Positions 7,546 through 15,000 of a stretch of DNA of 24,022 nucleotides are shown here, in pieces. The translations under genes were made by a program, and so were the position numbers. The DNA lies in contig DBTX01000051.1 of NCBI GenBank assembly GCA_002307275.1, forward strand, positions 33,021 to 57,042, given 5' to 3'. The notes beneath the pieces are model-generated. The model was not told the origin of the DNA, did no database searches, and saw only the letters and a list, made by a program, of their open reading frames with translations. Source of the DNA: Hungateiclostridiaceae bacterium UBA1305 (GTDB lineage: Bacteria > Bacillota > Clostridia > Acetivibrionales > DTU013). Position 1 is the first letter of the stretch. Every line of letters begins with the position of its first letter.

Positions 7546-7585
7546 CCTGTACTAGTTTTTATATATATACTTATTACAGTACAGG
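7546..7585. promoter_or_regulatory. Inverted repeat overlapping the TIGR04086 gene ribosome binding site
   Basis: CCTGTACT (7546-7553) and AGTACAGG (7578-7585) are perfect 8-bp complements around 24 nt of very AT-rich sequence. On the minus strand the proximal arm supplies part of the Shine-Dalgarno sequence. It could be an RNA hairpin masking that site or a dimeric operator. Confidence 0.45.
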
Positions 7586-7635
7586 CAGGAATAGAACATA
7601 TTTAATCCGGCGAATTCGTATTACAAATTGCGCCT

Positions 7636-7654
7636 TGGGGGCTATGCGCCCCCA
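7636..7654. other. GC-rich hairpin after yajC
   Basis: TGGGGGC (7636-7642) and GCCCCCA (7648-7654) form a perfect 7-bp stem with loop TATGC. It lies just beyond the yajC stop (7666) on the minus strand, but the T-rich flank (TTTTATTATC) is on the plus-strand 3' side. As a yajC terminator it lacks a U-tract; it may be an mRNA end-stabilising element. Confidence 0.5.
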
Positions 7655-7665
7655 TAGTTTTATTA

Positions 7666-7944
7666 TCAGGATTCGGCCGGTTTTATTACTTCTTTTATCG
7701 CCCACTTCTTAACATTGATCTTCGCTCTTTCAACTCCGGTCTCAACAGTAACTTCGTCATCCTTGATGTTAATGATCTTTCCGGAAACACCACCAATAGT
7801 GACTACATTATGCCCTACCTGAAGCGATTCCAGCATTGCCTTAGCTTTTTTGTCCCTTTTCTTCTGGGGTAGGAATATCAATAAATACATGATTCCTATA
7901 AAAAATACAAGATAGCCAACTGTCACTAAAAGGCTGTTCGGCAT
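7666..7944 (-). CDS. yajC: Preprotein translocase subunit YajC
   Basis: A 92-residue protein with one N-terminal membrane helix (about residues 5-25, GYLVFFIGIMYLLIFLPQKK). A cytosolic domain follows with the family core LQVGHNVVTIGGVSGKIINI and VERAKINVKKWAI. YajC associates with SecDF at the translocon; its exact role is minor or accessory. The ATG at 7944 has a GGAGGAG site 5 nt upstream. It follows tgt after 78 nt, the standard queA-tgt-yajC order. A possible promoter (TTATTA, 17 nt, TATAAT at 7974-7979) precedes it. Confidence 0.96.
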   Translation of the reverse strand: MPNSLLVTVGYLVFFIGIMYLLIFLPQKKRDKKAKAMLESLQVGHNVVTIGGVSGKIINIKDDEVTVETGVERAKINVKKWAIKEVIKPAES

Positions 7945-7973
7945 AGTTCTCCTCCACTAAAATAATTTATTTT

Positions 7974-8002
7974 ATTATAGGCTATTCAAATAACCTTAAT
8001 AA
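7974..8002 (-). promoter_or_regulatory. Possible promoter for yajC
   Basis: On the minus strand a perfect TATAAT (7974-7979) has TTATTA (7997-8002) 17 nt upstream, a poor -35. It lies in the AT-rich tgt-yajC gap, about 30 nt before the start codon. It may supplement read-through from queA-tgt. Confidence 0.35.
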
Positions 8003-8022
8003 TCCAGTTTGTAGTTCAAAGT

Positions 8023-9144
8023 CTACAGCTTATAACCATATGTACTGAAGAATTCATTTCTAAAATCCCCAAGCCTATCTTCCATTATAGCTTGTCTTAC
8101 CTTTTTCATCAAGTCCAACAGGAATTTTAAATTGTGCCAGGTTGTAAGCCTGATGCCCAGAACCTCCTGTGCTTTGATCAGATGTCTTATATACGCCCTT
8201 GTAAAGTTTCTGCAGGCGTAACAGTCGCATTCAGGATCCATCGGGCTGAAATCTCTGGCATATTTCGCGTCGCGGACAATGATTCTTCCCCTGCTTGTCA
8301 TGACAGTTCCATTCCTGCCGTTACGTGTCGGCAATACGCAATCGAACATATCGATCCCGCGGATGGCTCCTTCTATTAAATAATCCGGACTTCCAACGCC
8401 CATCAGGTATCTTGGCTTATCTTCCGGCAGCAGAGGCACAGTGCATTCCAGCATCTTGTACATATCCTCAGCCGGTTCCCCTACACTGAGGCCTCCGATG
8501 GAATAGCCGGGGAAGTCAAGCTTTACAAGCTCTTTGGCGCTCTGTTGCCTCAGATCTGCGTATACTCCCCCCTGCACGATGCCGAACAGTGCCTGCTTAT
8601 CCGTATTCAGATGGGCTTCCTTACACCTCGCAGCCCATCTTGTCGTTCTTTCAAGGGACTTTTTCGCATAATCATATTCAGCCGGGTATGGGATGCATTC
8701 ATCAAATGACATGATAATGTCAGAGCCAAGGTCATTCTGTATCTTGATCGCCAGTTCCGGCGTAAACATATGCTTTGAGCCGTCGATATGAGACTTGAAG
8801 GTAACACCCTCTTCTTTTATATTTCGGAGATCACTCAGGCTGAATACCTGAAAGCCGCCACTATCAGTGAGTATCGGCCTGTCCCAGCTCATAAACCGGT
8901 GCAGTCCGCCTGCTTCACTGATTAAATCGTTTCCCGGCCTCATATATAAATGGTAGGTATTGCTCAAAATGATCTGTGCATCGATTTCCATCAACTCGGC
9001 AGGTGACATCCCCTTGACGGTTGCCTGAGTACCGACGGGCATAAACGCCGGCGTATCAAATATACCGTGCGGTGTATGCACCCGGCCCAGTCTCGCGCCT
9101 GTTTGCTTGCATTTTTTTATGAATTCATATCTCAGTGCAGCCAT
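8023..9144 (-). CDS. tgt: tRNA-guanine transglycosylase
   Basis: A 373-residue cytosolic enzyme that exchanges guanine-34 of GUN-anticodon tRNAs for preQ1 in queuosine synthesis. The catalytic Asp94 is in LTDSGGFQVFS, the nucleophile Asp268 in GIDMFDCVLPTRNGRNG, and the structural zinc ligands are Cys306, Cys308, Cys311 and His337. The length is typical of bacterial Tgt. The ATG at 9144 is forced by an in-frame stop two codons upstream, yet it has no good Shine-Dalgarno sequence close by; the nearest AGGAGG is about 45 nt upstream at the queA stop. Translation may therefore depend on coupling or on a folded leader. It follows queA, which performs the next step of the pathway. Confidence 0.97.
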   Translation of the reverse strand: MAALRYEFIKKCKQTGARLGRVHTPHGIFDTPAFMPVGTQATVKGMSPAELMEIDAQIILSNTYHLYMRPGNDLISEAGGLHRFMSWDRPILTDSGGFQVFSLSDLRNIKEEGVTFKSHIDGSKHMFTPELAIKIQNDLGSDIIMSFDECIPYPAEYDYAKKSLERTTRWAARCKEAHLNTDKQALFGIVQGGVYADLRQQSAKELVKLDFPGYSIGGLSVGEPAEDMYKMLECTVPLLPEDKPRYLMGVGSPDYLIEGAIRGIDMFDCVLPTRNGRNGTVMTSRGRIIVRDAKYARDFSPMDPECDCYACRNFTRAYIRHLIKAQEVLGIRLTTWHNLKFLLDLMKKVRQAIMEDRLGDFRNEFFSTYGYKL

Positions 9145-9194
9145 ATTTTAAATTGTAACAACCGGAAAAGCTCTCTGCCGGTCACCCCATCCTC

Positions 9195-10220
9195 CTATTT
9201 AATAAGCATTGCGTCTCCGAAGCTGAAAAACCGGTACTTCATTTCAACTGCTGTCTGATAGGCATGAAGAATACTATCCTTTCCCGCAAATGCGCTGACC
9301 AGCATGATCAGTGTGGATTCGGGCAAATGAAAATTAGTAACCAGTACATCTACAGCCTTGAATGTATAACCGGGATAGATAAATATATCGGTCCAGCCTT
9401 CCGATGATTTGACCGTCCCATTCGCGGAACTAACAGTTTCAAGCACCCGACAGCTTGTCGTCCCGACAGCCACAATCCTGCCGCCGCGTTCTCTTGCTTT
9501 GTTGATCGTTTCCGCCGTGATACTGTCCAGTGTGTAATATTCCGAATGCATTACATGATTCTCCAGGTCCTCTACCTTTACAGGCCTGAATGTACCAAGA
9601 CCGACATGTAAAGTGAGATAGGCGGTGCTTACCCCCATCTGCCTGATTTCCTCAAGTAATTCAGGTGTGAAATGCAGGCCTGCTGTCGGTGCGGCGGCAG
9701 AACCCCTGAATTTTGAATAAACTGTCTGGTACCGTTCAGAGTCCGGAAGCTTATGGGTAATGTACGGCGGCAGCGGAATCAATCCAACCCTGTCGAGCAC
9801 TTCATTGAAAATACCTTCATACCCGAAGTGCACCAATCTGTTGCCGCCTTCGACCACTTCCAGTATTTCCGCCTTCAAGGCTCCATCGCCAAAAACAAAC
9901 CTTGCTCCCGATTTGGCTCTTCTTCCAGGTTTGAGTATGACCTCCCAGATATCGTTTCCTCTATTTTTCAAAAGTACAAATTCTATTTTACCGCCGGTAT
10001 CAGCCCTCACTCCAATCAGTCTGGCCGGGATGACCCTGGTATTGTTCAATACAAGACAGTCGCCCTCTTTCAGATAGTCCTTCAAGTCGGTGAATATCCG
10101 GTGCTCCATTTCGCCGCTTTTCCTGTCCAATACAAGCAGTCTGGAACTGCTTCTTTTCGCAAGTGGTTCCTGAGCAATCAGTTCCTGTGGCAATTCATAA
10201 AAAAAATCACTGGATTTCAT
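9195..10220 (-). CDS. queA: S-adenosylmethionine:tRNA ribosyltransferase-isomerase
   Basis: A 341-residue enzyme that transfers and isomerises the ribosyl moiety of SAM onto preQ1-tRNA, giving epoxyqueuosine. The protein opens with the family start MKSSDFFYELPQELIAQEP. It contains LNNTRVIPARL, IPLPPYI, the AAPTAGLHFT motif, LHVGLGTFRPV and TNFHLPESTLIMLVSAFAG, all diagnostic of QueA. I chose the ATG at 10220, with GGGAG 5 nt upstream; an earlier in-frame start at 10238 would swallow that site. The length is standard. It opens the queA-tgt-yajC unit, with a likely promoter at 10283-10311. Confidence 0.97.
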   Translation of the reverse strand: MKSSDFFYELPQELIAQEPLAKRSSSRLLVLDRKSGEMEHRIFTDLKDYLKEGDCLVLNNTRVIPARLIGVRADTGGKIEFVLLKNRGNDIWEVILKPGRRAKSGARFVFGDGALKAEILEVVEGGNRLVHFGYEGIFNEVLDRVGLIPLPPYITHKLPDSERYQTVYSKFRGSAAAPTAGLHFTPELLEEIRQMGVSTAYLTLHVGLGTFRPVKVEDLENHVMHSEYYTLDSITAETINKARERGGRIVAVGTTSCRVLETVSSANGTVKSSEGWTDIFIYPGYTFKAVDVLVTNFHLPESTLIMLVSAFAGKDSILHAYQTAVEMKYRFFSFGDAMLIK

Positions 10221-10282
10221 TATTTCTCCCATAAACATTTTTGCAAAACTTTTGTATCATATATTCTTCCACCACAAATGAA

Positions 10283-10311
10283 ATAATACATGATGACGGT
10301 ACATTTTACAA
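10283..10311 (-). promoter_or_regulatory. Likely promoter of the queA-tgt unit
   Basis: On the minus strand, TTGTAA (10306-10311) and TATTAT (10283-10288) are spaced 17 nt apart, about 60 nt before the queA start. The -10 matches five of six consensus positions and the -35 four of six. Confidence 0.5.
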
Positions 10312-10358
10312 TAGAGTATAAATGTATATTGAGTAATTGCAGGTAGCAATGAGAGGCA

Positions 10359-12431
10359 TCAGCCCTGCTCTATCTTCGTACCCTGGAAATAATGAGTAAG
10401 TATCTGATCAAAAGGAATACCTGCCTTACCCATACCTATGGCGCCCTCCTGGCTTAGACCGACGGCATGTCCCCAGCCCTTTCCGGTAAATGTATAGGTC
10501 TCGGGGATGAGTGTCGCCGTTTTGACGGCACCTCCGGCTCCTAGAATCGTGATTTTGTTGTTGGATGTACTAAGTGAGCTGAGCCCATTTACAGTTGCAA
10601 CTTTCATACCGCCAAGCTGAGTTTTGACCGGAGCTGCTACAACAGGCAGAGGAATGGAAATTATCATGGACGATTGAGTTGTAATTGCCGTCGGTGTTTG
10701 GTTTGCCGCCGATGTTTGATTTGATGAAGCAATCATGCTGTCTGTCGCTGCAGAAGCAGGCTGAAATGTGCCGATAGCAGAATCTGTGGTTGATAAGCCA
10801 ACTACCGTCCCAACAGCACCGGCTGATGATGAAGTGTTACCGGTCAACAGCGACGAGTCTGCAAGCATCGTTTGCGAAGAATCCGCGGAAAGATTTTGTG
10901 AGATCATTCTTGCCAATGCCCTGTCAGCTTCTTCTGAAGCGTTCTTGGCAGATATCGCAGCCAATGACACTGTTTCAGCCGGAGTCCTATTACCTGATGC
11001 TGCAGGCGTAGACGGAGCAGCTGATACAAGCGCGGTTAATGCCGGGATGTGTGAAAATGAAGAAGTATATACATCAGCATCCGTTGTAATTGTGTAAAGC
11101 TGACTGTCCAAGCTGAATAGCGTTCTGCACTTTTCCAGCAGATAGATAGCCGGGTCACTCCTGTTATCACCACGTACCGCCAACTGCGTCACCCTGCCGG
11201 ATTCGGCGGTCTGTGCAATAGATACACCCAGTATATTGCCAAGCTGTGGTAATTTAGCCTTTATATCAGAAGTACGCAGCGTTTTCGTCCAGGTATATAT
11301 CTTTTCATACTTGTCTTCAACACTCACGAGATACGGGTATGATGAACCCCAGACATTGCTTACATCCTCCGTCCTCCCGCCGCTCGAAGCAAAATAGAAG
11401 ATAGCTCCGGCAAGCTTACCGTCATAAGTGATGACAAGATCCTTCACTTCATCAATTGCAGCATTGCACGATGCAACCTCGCTGCTGAAGCCTTTATATA
11501 CCTGGCAGCTTGTAGTCGGACACAGGTCAAAGCCTGTCTTGGAATGCTTGCCCATATTATTGATGGCATACATTTTCGAGGCCAGAGCCTGGGCTTTTAT
11601 CGCTTCGGCAGGAGAACGCCCTCCGATCTCGGCAGGCACATTTCCATATAGATATTCCTGCATGGATACATAATTGATGACCGTCATATCGCTGGCTGCA
11701 AGCCTTCTGACCTCCAGCGCCCCGCGATAGGCCTTGCCTTTGATGCTTAAAACAAGAGGATTGTTTTCAGGTGCTGGACGCAGTTGGAAATACGCTGTAG
11801 TACTGCCGAAAATGCAAAGCGGCTGATATTGTGCATCCACCAGCACAATTCTGTTTGCCGCAGGCGGTATGACAGCATAGCCGACTTCACCCAGAACAGG
11901 CGTAATTACTGCAATGTCTGCCTGAACAGCAGCTTCACCTACATACGCACCGACCCAAACCTGCCAACTGTCATTGTATGCAATATATGCCTTAACTCCG
12001 GCCTGTCGGTAAGCCGTGACCTGGGAAGCAGCAGTTGCCTGGTCCGGGCAGTCGCTTCCTATTTTCATATGATAGGGACCCCATTTCGCAGAAGCGGAAA
12101 GCACATCAGCCGATGCAGTTGAAGGATTGTACTCCTTCAAGGCATCTCCTGCCTGATAAAACCAGGCATCCTTCCTTGTATAAAGCGTTGCAGAAGAAGA
12201 CTCGCGGTATATTTCGGTAAAATTGTTGTTCGAGAAATAACCTGCCTGCAGTCCTGAAGCGGCAGATACGTTAAATATCGACAAAGCTGTATTGACAGAG
12301 GCATCCTTGTAAAAAAGCCCGACTCTCACATGGGTCGGAGTTTGGAACTGCCCCATGGATATTGTTGATGAAGTTAAAAGTAAAGCTATGGCAACTACTG
12401 CAGCTGCGGCTTTTTTATAAATTTTTATCAT
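10359..12431 (-). CDS. Secreted SpoIID/LytB-domain protein
   Basis: A 690-residue exported protein related to SpoIID, the peptidoglycan lytic transglycosylase of engulfment, and to LytB. Residues 1-29 are a signal peptide (KIYKK, then a long Ala/Leu core). Residues 118-180 look like a SPOR-type peptidoglycan-binding repeat (YHMKIGS...VKAYIAYNDSWQVWVGAY). The SpoIID core begins near 225 and includes MQEYLYGNVPAEIG (Glu268 aligns with the conserved Glu of ASEMP), AIKAQALASKMYA and ASSGGRTEDVSNVWG. The closing motif GKGWGHAVGLSQEGAIGMGKAG...QILTHYFQGT is at 650-684. Between them, residues 459-605 are a Ser/Thr/Ala-rich insert. The start is the ATG at 12431 with AAGG 8 nt upstream; a GTG at 12440 is less likely. 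It is too long to be SpoIID itself, so I give no symbol. Confidence 0.9.
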   Translation of the reverse strand: MIKIYKKAAAAVVAIALLLTSSTISMGQFQTPTHVRVGLFYKDASVNTALSIFNVSAASGLQAGYFSNNNFTEIYRESSSATLYTRKDAWFYQAGDALKEYNPSTASADVLSASAKWGPYHMKIGSDCPDQATAASQVTAYRQAGVKAYIAYNDSWQVWVGAYVGEAAVQADIAVITPVLGEVGYAVIPPAANRIVLVDAQYQPLCIFGSTTAYFQLRPAPENNPLVLSIKGKAYRGALEVRRLAASDMTVINYVSMQEYLYGNVPAEIGGRSPAEAIKAQALASKMYAINNMGKHSKTGFDLCPTTSCQVYKGFSSEVASCNAAIDEVKDLVITYDGKLAGAIFYFASSGGRTEDVSNVWGSSYPYLVSVEDKYEKIYTWTKTLRTSDIKAKLPQLGNILGVSIAQTAESGRVTQLAVRGDNRSDPAIYLLEKCRTLFSLDSQLYTITTDADVYTSSFSHIPALTALVSAAPSTPAASGNRTPAETVSLAAISAKNASEEADRALARMISQNLSADSSQTMLADSSLLTGNTSSSAGAVGTVVGLSTTDSAIGTFQPASAATDSMIASSNQTSAANQTPTAITTQSSMIISIPLPVVAAPVKTQLGGMKVATVNGLSSLSTSNNKITILGAGGAVKTATLIPETYTFTGKGWGHAVGLSQEGAIGMGKAGIPFDQILTHYFQGTKIEQG

Positions 12432-12592
12432 ATTCAGCACCTTTTCATTAGTAGAAGTACAAGTTAATAAATCGATCTTTTACCAATATTTATTCGACAT
12501 GAAGTGCCTTTCTTCCTTTTATATCGGCATTCTTTAACCATTTTTTCATTGATATTTAATATTACTGTAACATTTATATCAAAACAAAATAT
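12432..12592. other. Intergenic stretch between the SpoIID-like gene and the asd promoter
   Basis: An AT-rich divergent region. It must hold the promoter of the SpoIID-like gene on the minus strand, but I see no convincing match; the best, TTGATA with TTAAAT 17 nt away, is weak. No gene or structured RNA is visible here. With the asd leader it makes about 515 bases without a gene. Confidence 0.5.
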
Positions 12593-12621
12593 TTGACAAG
12601 AAATACTGTCAGTGTTATTAT
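12593..12621 (+). promoter_or_regulatory. Sigma-A promoter of the asd-dapA-dapB operon
   Basis: Perfect TTGACA (12593-12598), a 17-nt spacer, then TATTAT (12616-12621) preceded by TGT, an extended -10. Transcription should begin near 12628, about 60 nt before the lysine riboswitch and 320 nt before asd. Confidence 0.85.
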
Positions 12622-12687
12622 TATTTAAAGCTTTAAGCAGGAAGTCGCTGTTTTGGCTGGATACAGCTTCATAACAATCTATGCAAC

Positions 12688-12831
12688 GGTAGAGGTGCAT
12701 TTCCCCATCAGTAACGGCGAGTAGAACTACAGGGTTCGAAGATACGTCGTGAAAGGGGTGAAATGCCGAAGGGATACGGTCTCCTGCCAGATCGGTTCCT
12801 GGTTGTAAATGCGAACAGCATTGCAACTGTC
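12688..12831 (+). ncRNA. Lysine riboswitch (L box) aptamer
   Basis: The leader of asd carries the conserved L-box elements in order: AGAGGTGC (12691-12698), ATCAGTA (12707-12713), GTGAAAGGGGTGAAATGCCGAAG (two overlapping blocks, 12749-12771), and the closing CTGTC (12827-12831). P1 is GGTAG (12688-12692) with CTGTC. P2 is GCATTTCCCC (12697-12706) with GGGG-TG-AAATGC (12755-12766). P5 is AATGC/GCATT around GAACA (12808-12822). In this family lysine binding stabilises P1 and lowers expression of lysine genes, which fits the downstream asd, dapA and dapB. I recognise it from conserved blocks and pairings, without a covariance search. Confidence 0.92.
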
Positions 12832-12897
12832 ATCAATTTATTTGATGGAGCGCTATCAGTTCTTAACGTAGTCTCTTTTGAGACACAGCATTATAGG
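12832..12897 (+). promoter_or_regulatory. Riboswitch expression platform
   Basis: Between aptamer and terminator lie two small hairpins. CATCAA/TTGATG (from 12831 to 12847) starts on the last P1 base, and GTCTC-TTTT-GAGAC is at 12871-12884. CAGTTC (12857-12862) can pair with GAACTG (12897-12902), the 5' arm of the final hairpin, giving an antiterminator-like fold that encloses the GTCTC hairpin. Confidence 0.55.
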
Positions 12898-12922
12898 AAC
12901 TGTTGGCACTCTGCCAGCAGTT
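12898..12922 (+). terminator. Riboswitch-linked terminator-like hairpin before asd
   Basis: AACTGTTGGC (12898-12907) and GCCAGCAGTT (12913-12922) form a 10-bp stem with one wobble and loop ACTCT. TTAATTTAATTTC follows, a weak, interrupted U-tract. The AGGAGG of asd begins at 12934, so the hairpin could act on transcription or on translation. Confidence 0.6.
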
Positions 12923-12947
12923 AATTTAATTTCAGGAGGTATTTACG

Positions 12948-14024
12948 ATGAACAACAAATTGAAAGTAGGTGTACTTGGCGGAACCGGAATGGTTGGACA
13001 GCGTTTTCTGACGTTGCTTGAGAATCATCCCTGGTTTGAAGTGACAGCAATTGCAGCAAGTGAAAGATCTGCAGGTCTTCCTTTTGAAAAGGCTGTTGAA
13101 GGCCGCTGGAAACTTGAACTTCCAATACCTGGCAATATTAAAGGCCTCGTGGTCAGAAATGTTACAGAAATAAACAGGCTTGCAGATGAAGTTGATATGG
13201 TTTTCTGCGCTGTCGATATGAAGAAGGACGAGATACACGAGCTTGAAGAAAAATATGCAAGAGCTGAAATACCTGTAATTTCCAATAACTCAGCCCATAG
13301 ATTCACCGATGACGTACCTATGATCATACCGGAAGTCAATCCAGGCCACTCCGCAATCATTGAAAAGCAGAGGAAACGTCTTGGTACCAGGAAAGGCTTT
13401 ATCGCCGTTAAATCCAACTGTTCCCTGCAGAGTTATGTCCCTCCTGTACATGCACTGATGGGTTTTGGTCCGGAGAAGATACTCGCAGCTACCTATCAGG
13501 CAATATCAGGCGCAGGCAAAATCTTCAGCGACTGGCCCGATATCATGGATAACGTCATTCCCTACATCGGCGGCGAAGAGGAAAAAAGCGAGAAGGAGCC
13601 GATGAAAATATGGGGTTCCATCGAAGGCGACAAAATCGTTCTGGCAAAAGGTCCGGCCATATCTGCACAGTGTTACAGGGTACCCGTTTCCGACGGACAT
13701 ATGGCTGCTGTTTACATTACTTTTAAAAATAAACCTTCAAAGGATGAAATACTGAACTGCTGGAAGGAATTCAAAGCAAAGCCGCAGGAATTGAAATTGC
13801 CGAGCGCACCTGCGCATTTTCTTACCTATTTCGACCAGTCCGACAGACCGCAGACGAAGCTTGACAGGAATATAGAAAACGGTATGGGCATTTCGGTTGG
13901 CAGGCTGCGCGAAGACAATCTGTTTGATTACAAGTTCACCTGTCTTTCCCATAATACGATCAGAGGCGCTGCAGGCGGCGGTGTTCTGATGGCTGAATTG
14001 CTCAAGGCTGAAGGTTGGTTGTGA
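12948..14024 (+). CDS. asd: Aspartate-semialdehyde dehydrogenase
   Basis: A 358-residue NADP-dependent enzyme reducing aspartyl phosphate to aspartate semialdehyde, the branch-point precursor of lysine, threonine and methionine and of cell-wall diaminopimelate. GGTGMVGQRF at 11-20 is the nucleotide-binding loop, Cys158 in SNCSLQ is the catalytic thiol, and His251 in RVPVSDGHMAAV is the acid/base residue. The length and the SNCSLQ/SDGHMA variants point to the archaeal/fungal-type Asd rather than the shorter usual bacterial form. The start has an AGGAGG site 8 nt upstream. It is the first gene behind the lysine riboswitch, with dapA 24 nt downstream. Confidence 0.96.
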   Translation: MNNKLKVGVLGGTGMVGQRFLTLLENHPWFEVTAIAASERSAGLPFEKAVEGRWKLELPIPGNIKGLVVRNVTEINRLADEVDMVFCAVDMKKDEIHELEEKYARAEIPVISNNSAHRFTDDVPMIIPEVNPGHSAIIEKQRKRLGTRKGFIAVKSNCSLQSYVPPVHALMGFGPEKILAATYQAISGAGKIFSDWPDIMDNVIPYIGGEEEKSEKEPMKIWGSIEGDKIVLAKGPAISAQCYRVPVSDGHMAAVYITFKNKPSKDEILNCWKEFKAKPQELKLPSAPAHFLTYFDQSDRPQTKLDRNIENGMGISVGRLREDNLFDYKFTCLSHNTIRGAAGGGVLMAELLKAEGWL

Positions 14025-14048
14025 AAATATTTGAAAGGGTGGTCCAAT

Positions 14049-14927
14049 ATGAAGAAATGTGTTTTTACCGGTTCCGGCGTAGCAATCATAACGCCTTTTA
14101 CATCGGACGGCATTGATTTTGATAAACTCGGAGAACTGATTGAATTCCAGATAAAGGAGAAAACTGATGCCATTGTTATATGCGGAACTACCGGCGAAGC
14201 TTCCACAATGCCGGATGAAGAACATATTTCGGCCATCGCGTATGCTGTAAAGAAGGTAAACGGCAGAATTCCGGTAATAGCAGGCACAGGCAGCAATGAT
14301 ACCCGACATGCGATTCACCTGAGTAAACGCGCTCAGGAAGTCGGTGCAGATGCGATTCTCAGCGTGACTCCCTATTACAACAAAACAACCCAGCTTGGTT
14401 TGTACGAGCATTTTAAGGTGGTTGCCGAAAGCATTGCCATACCTGTCATCCTGTATAACGTTCCTTCCCGTACCAACCTGAACATAAATCCGGACACGAT
14501 ACAGAAGCTTTCTGCAATTGAGAACATTGTTGCCATCAAAGAATGTAACCTCAACCAGGTCGGCGAAATTATCAACCTCTGCGGAGAAGATTTCACCGTA
14601 TATTCCGGTGAGGACGGACTTGTCGTACCCCTTATGGCACTGGGCGGCAAAGGCGTCATCTCTGTCATGGCAAATATTATCCCGAAGGACACACATGATA
14701 TTGCGGCAAAACTCCTTGCAGGTGATCTTGAAGGCAGCAGGAAGCTGCAGCTCGGTACGGTTGAACTGATCAAAGCGCTGTTCATCGAAGTCAGCCCGAT
14801 ACCGGTCAAGGAAGCCATGAACCAGATGGGCCTGAATGTCGGCAAGTGCAGAATGCCTTTGGTGGATATGGGAGCGAACAATAAGGATATACTAGTAAAA
14901 GCATTGCGGAATTACGGATTAATATAG
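14049..14927 (+). CDS. dapA: 4-hydroxy-tetrahydrodipicolinate synthase
   Basis: A 292-residue cytosolic (beta/alpha)8 enzyme that condenses pyruvate with aspartate semialdehyde, the first committed step to lysine and diaminopimelate. Schiff-base Lys164 is in VAIKECN, Tyr136 in LYNVPSRT, Thr47/Thr48 in CGTTGE, and the partner tyrosine in VTPYYNK at 109-110. The length is exactly typical. I start it at the ATG at 14049, with AAAGGGTGG ending 6 nt upstream; the in-frame TTG at 14031 would contain that site. It uses the product of the preceding asd. Confidence 0.97.
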   Translation: MKKCVFTGSGVAIITPFTSDGIDFDKLGELIEFQIKEKTDAIVICGTTGEASTMPDEEHISAIAYAVKKVNGRIPVIAGTGSNDTRHAIHLSKRAQEVGADAILSVTPYYNKTTQLGLYEHFKVVAESIAIPVILYNVPSRTNLNINPDTIQKLSAIENIVAIKECNLNQVGEIINLCGEDFTVYSGEDGLVVPLMALGGKGVISVMANIIPKDTHDIAAKLLAGDLEGSRKLQLGTVELIKALFIEVSPIPVKEAMNQMGLNVGKCRMPLVDMGANNKDILVKALRNYGLI

Positions 14928-14932
14928 CGAAG

Positions 14933-14979
14933 GCTTTTGCATTGAACCCTTTATTACATTGGATACCTTGCAAAATGCC
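14933..14979 (+). other. Hairpin in the dapA-dapB gap
   Basis: GGCTTTTGCA (14933-14942) pairs with TGCAAAATGCC (14969-14979), with one bulged base and a 26-nt loop. No U-tract follows, so it is not a terminator. It ends just before the dapB ribosome binding site and could be a processing or stability element. Confidence 0.4.
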
Positions 14980-15000
14980 CACAGAAGGAAGTGGCTTTAT

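Noticed and set aside
9753..10286. Plus-strand open frame of 177 codons opposite queA
   Set aside because: It is antisense to a conserved queA and shows no domain.
12464..12826. Minus-strand open frame of 120 codons upstream of asd
   Set aside because: It runs antisense through the operon promoter and the lysine riboswitch and has no family resemblance or good ribosome binding site.
13737..14696. Long minus-strand open frame (319 codons) opposite asd and dapA
   Set aside because: It is antisense to two clearly conserved enzymes with catalytic motifs in place, and its translation resembles no family. It is a shadow of plus-strand codon usage.
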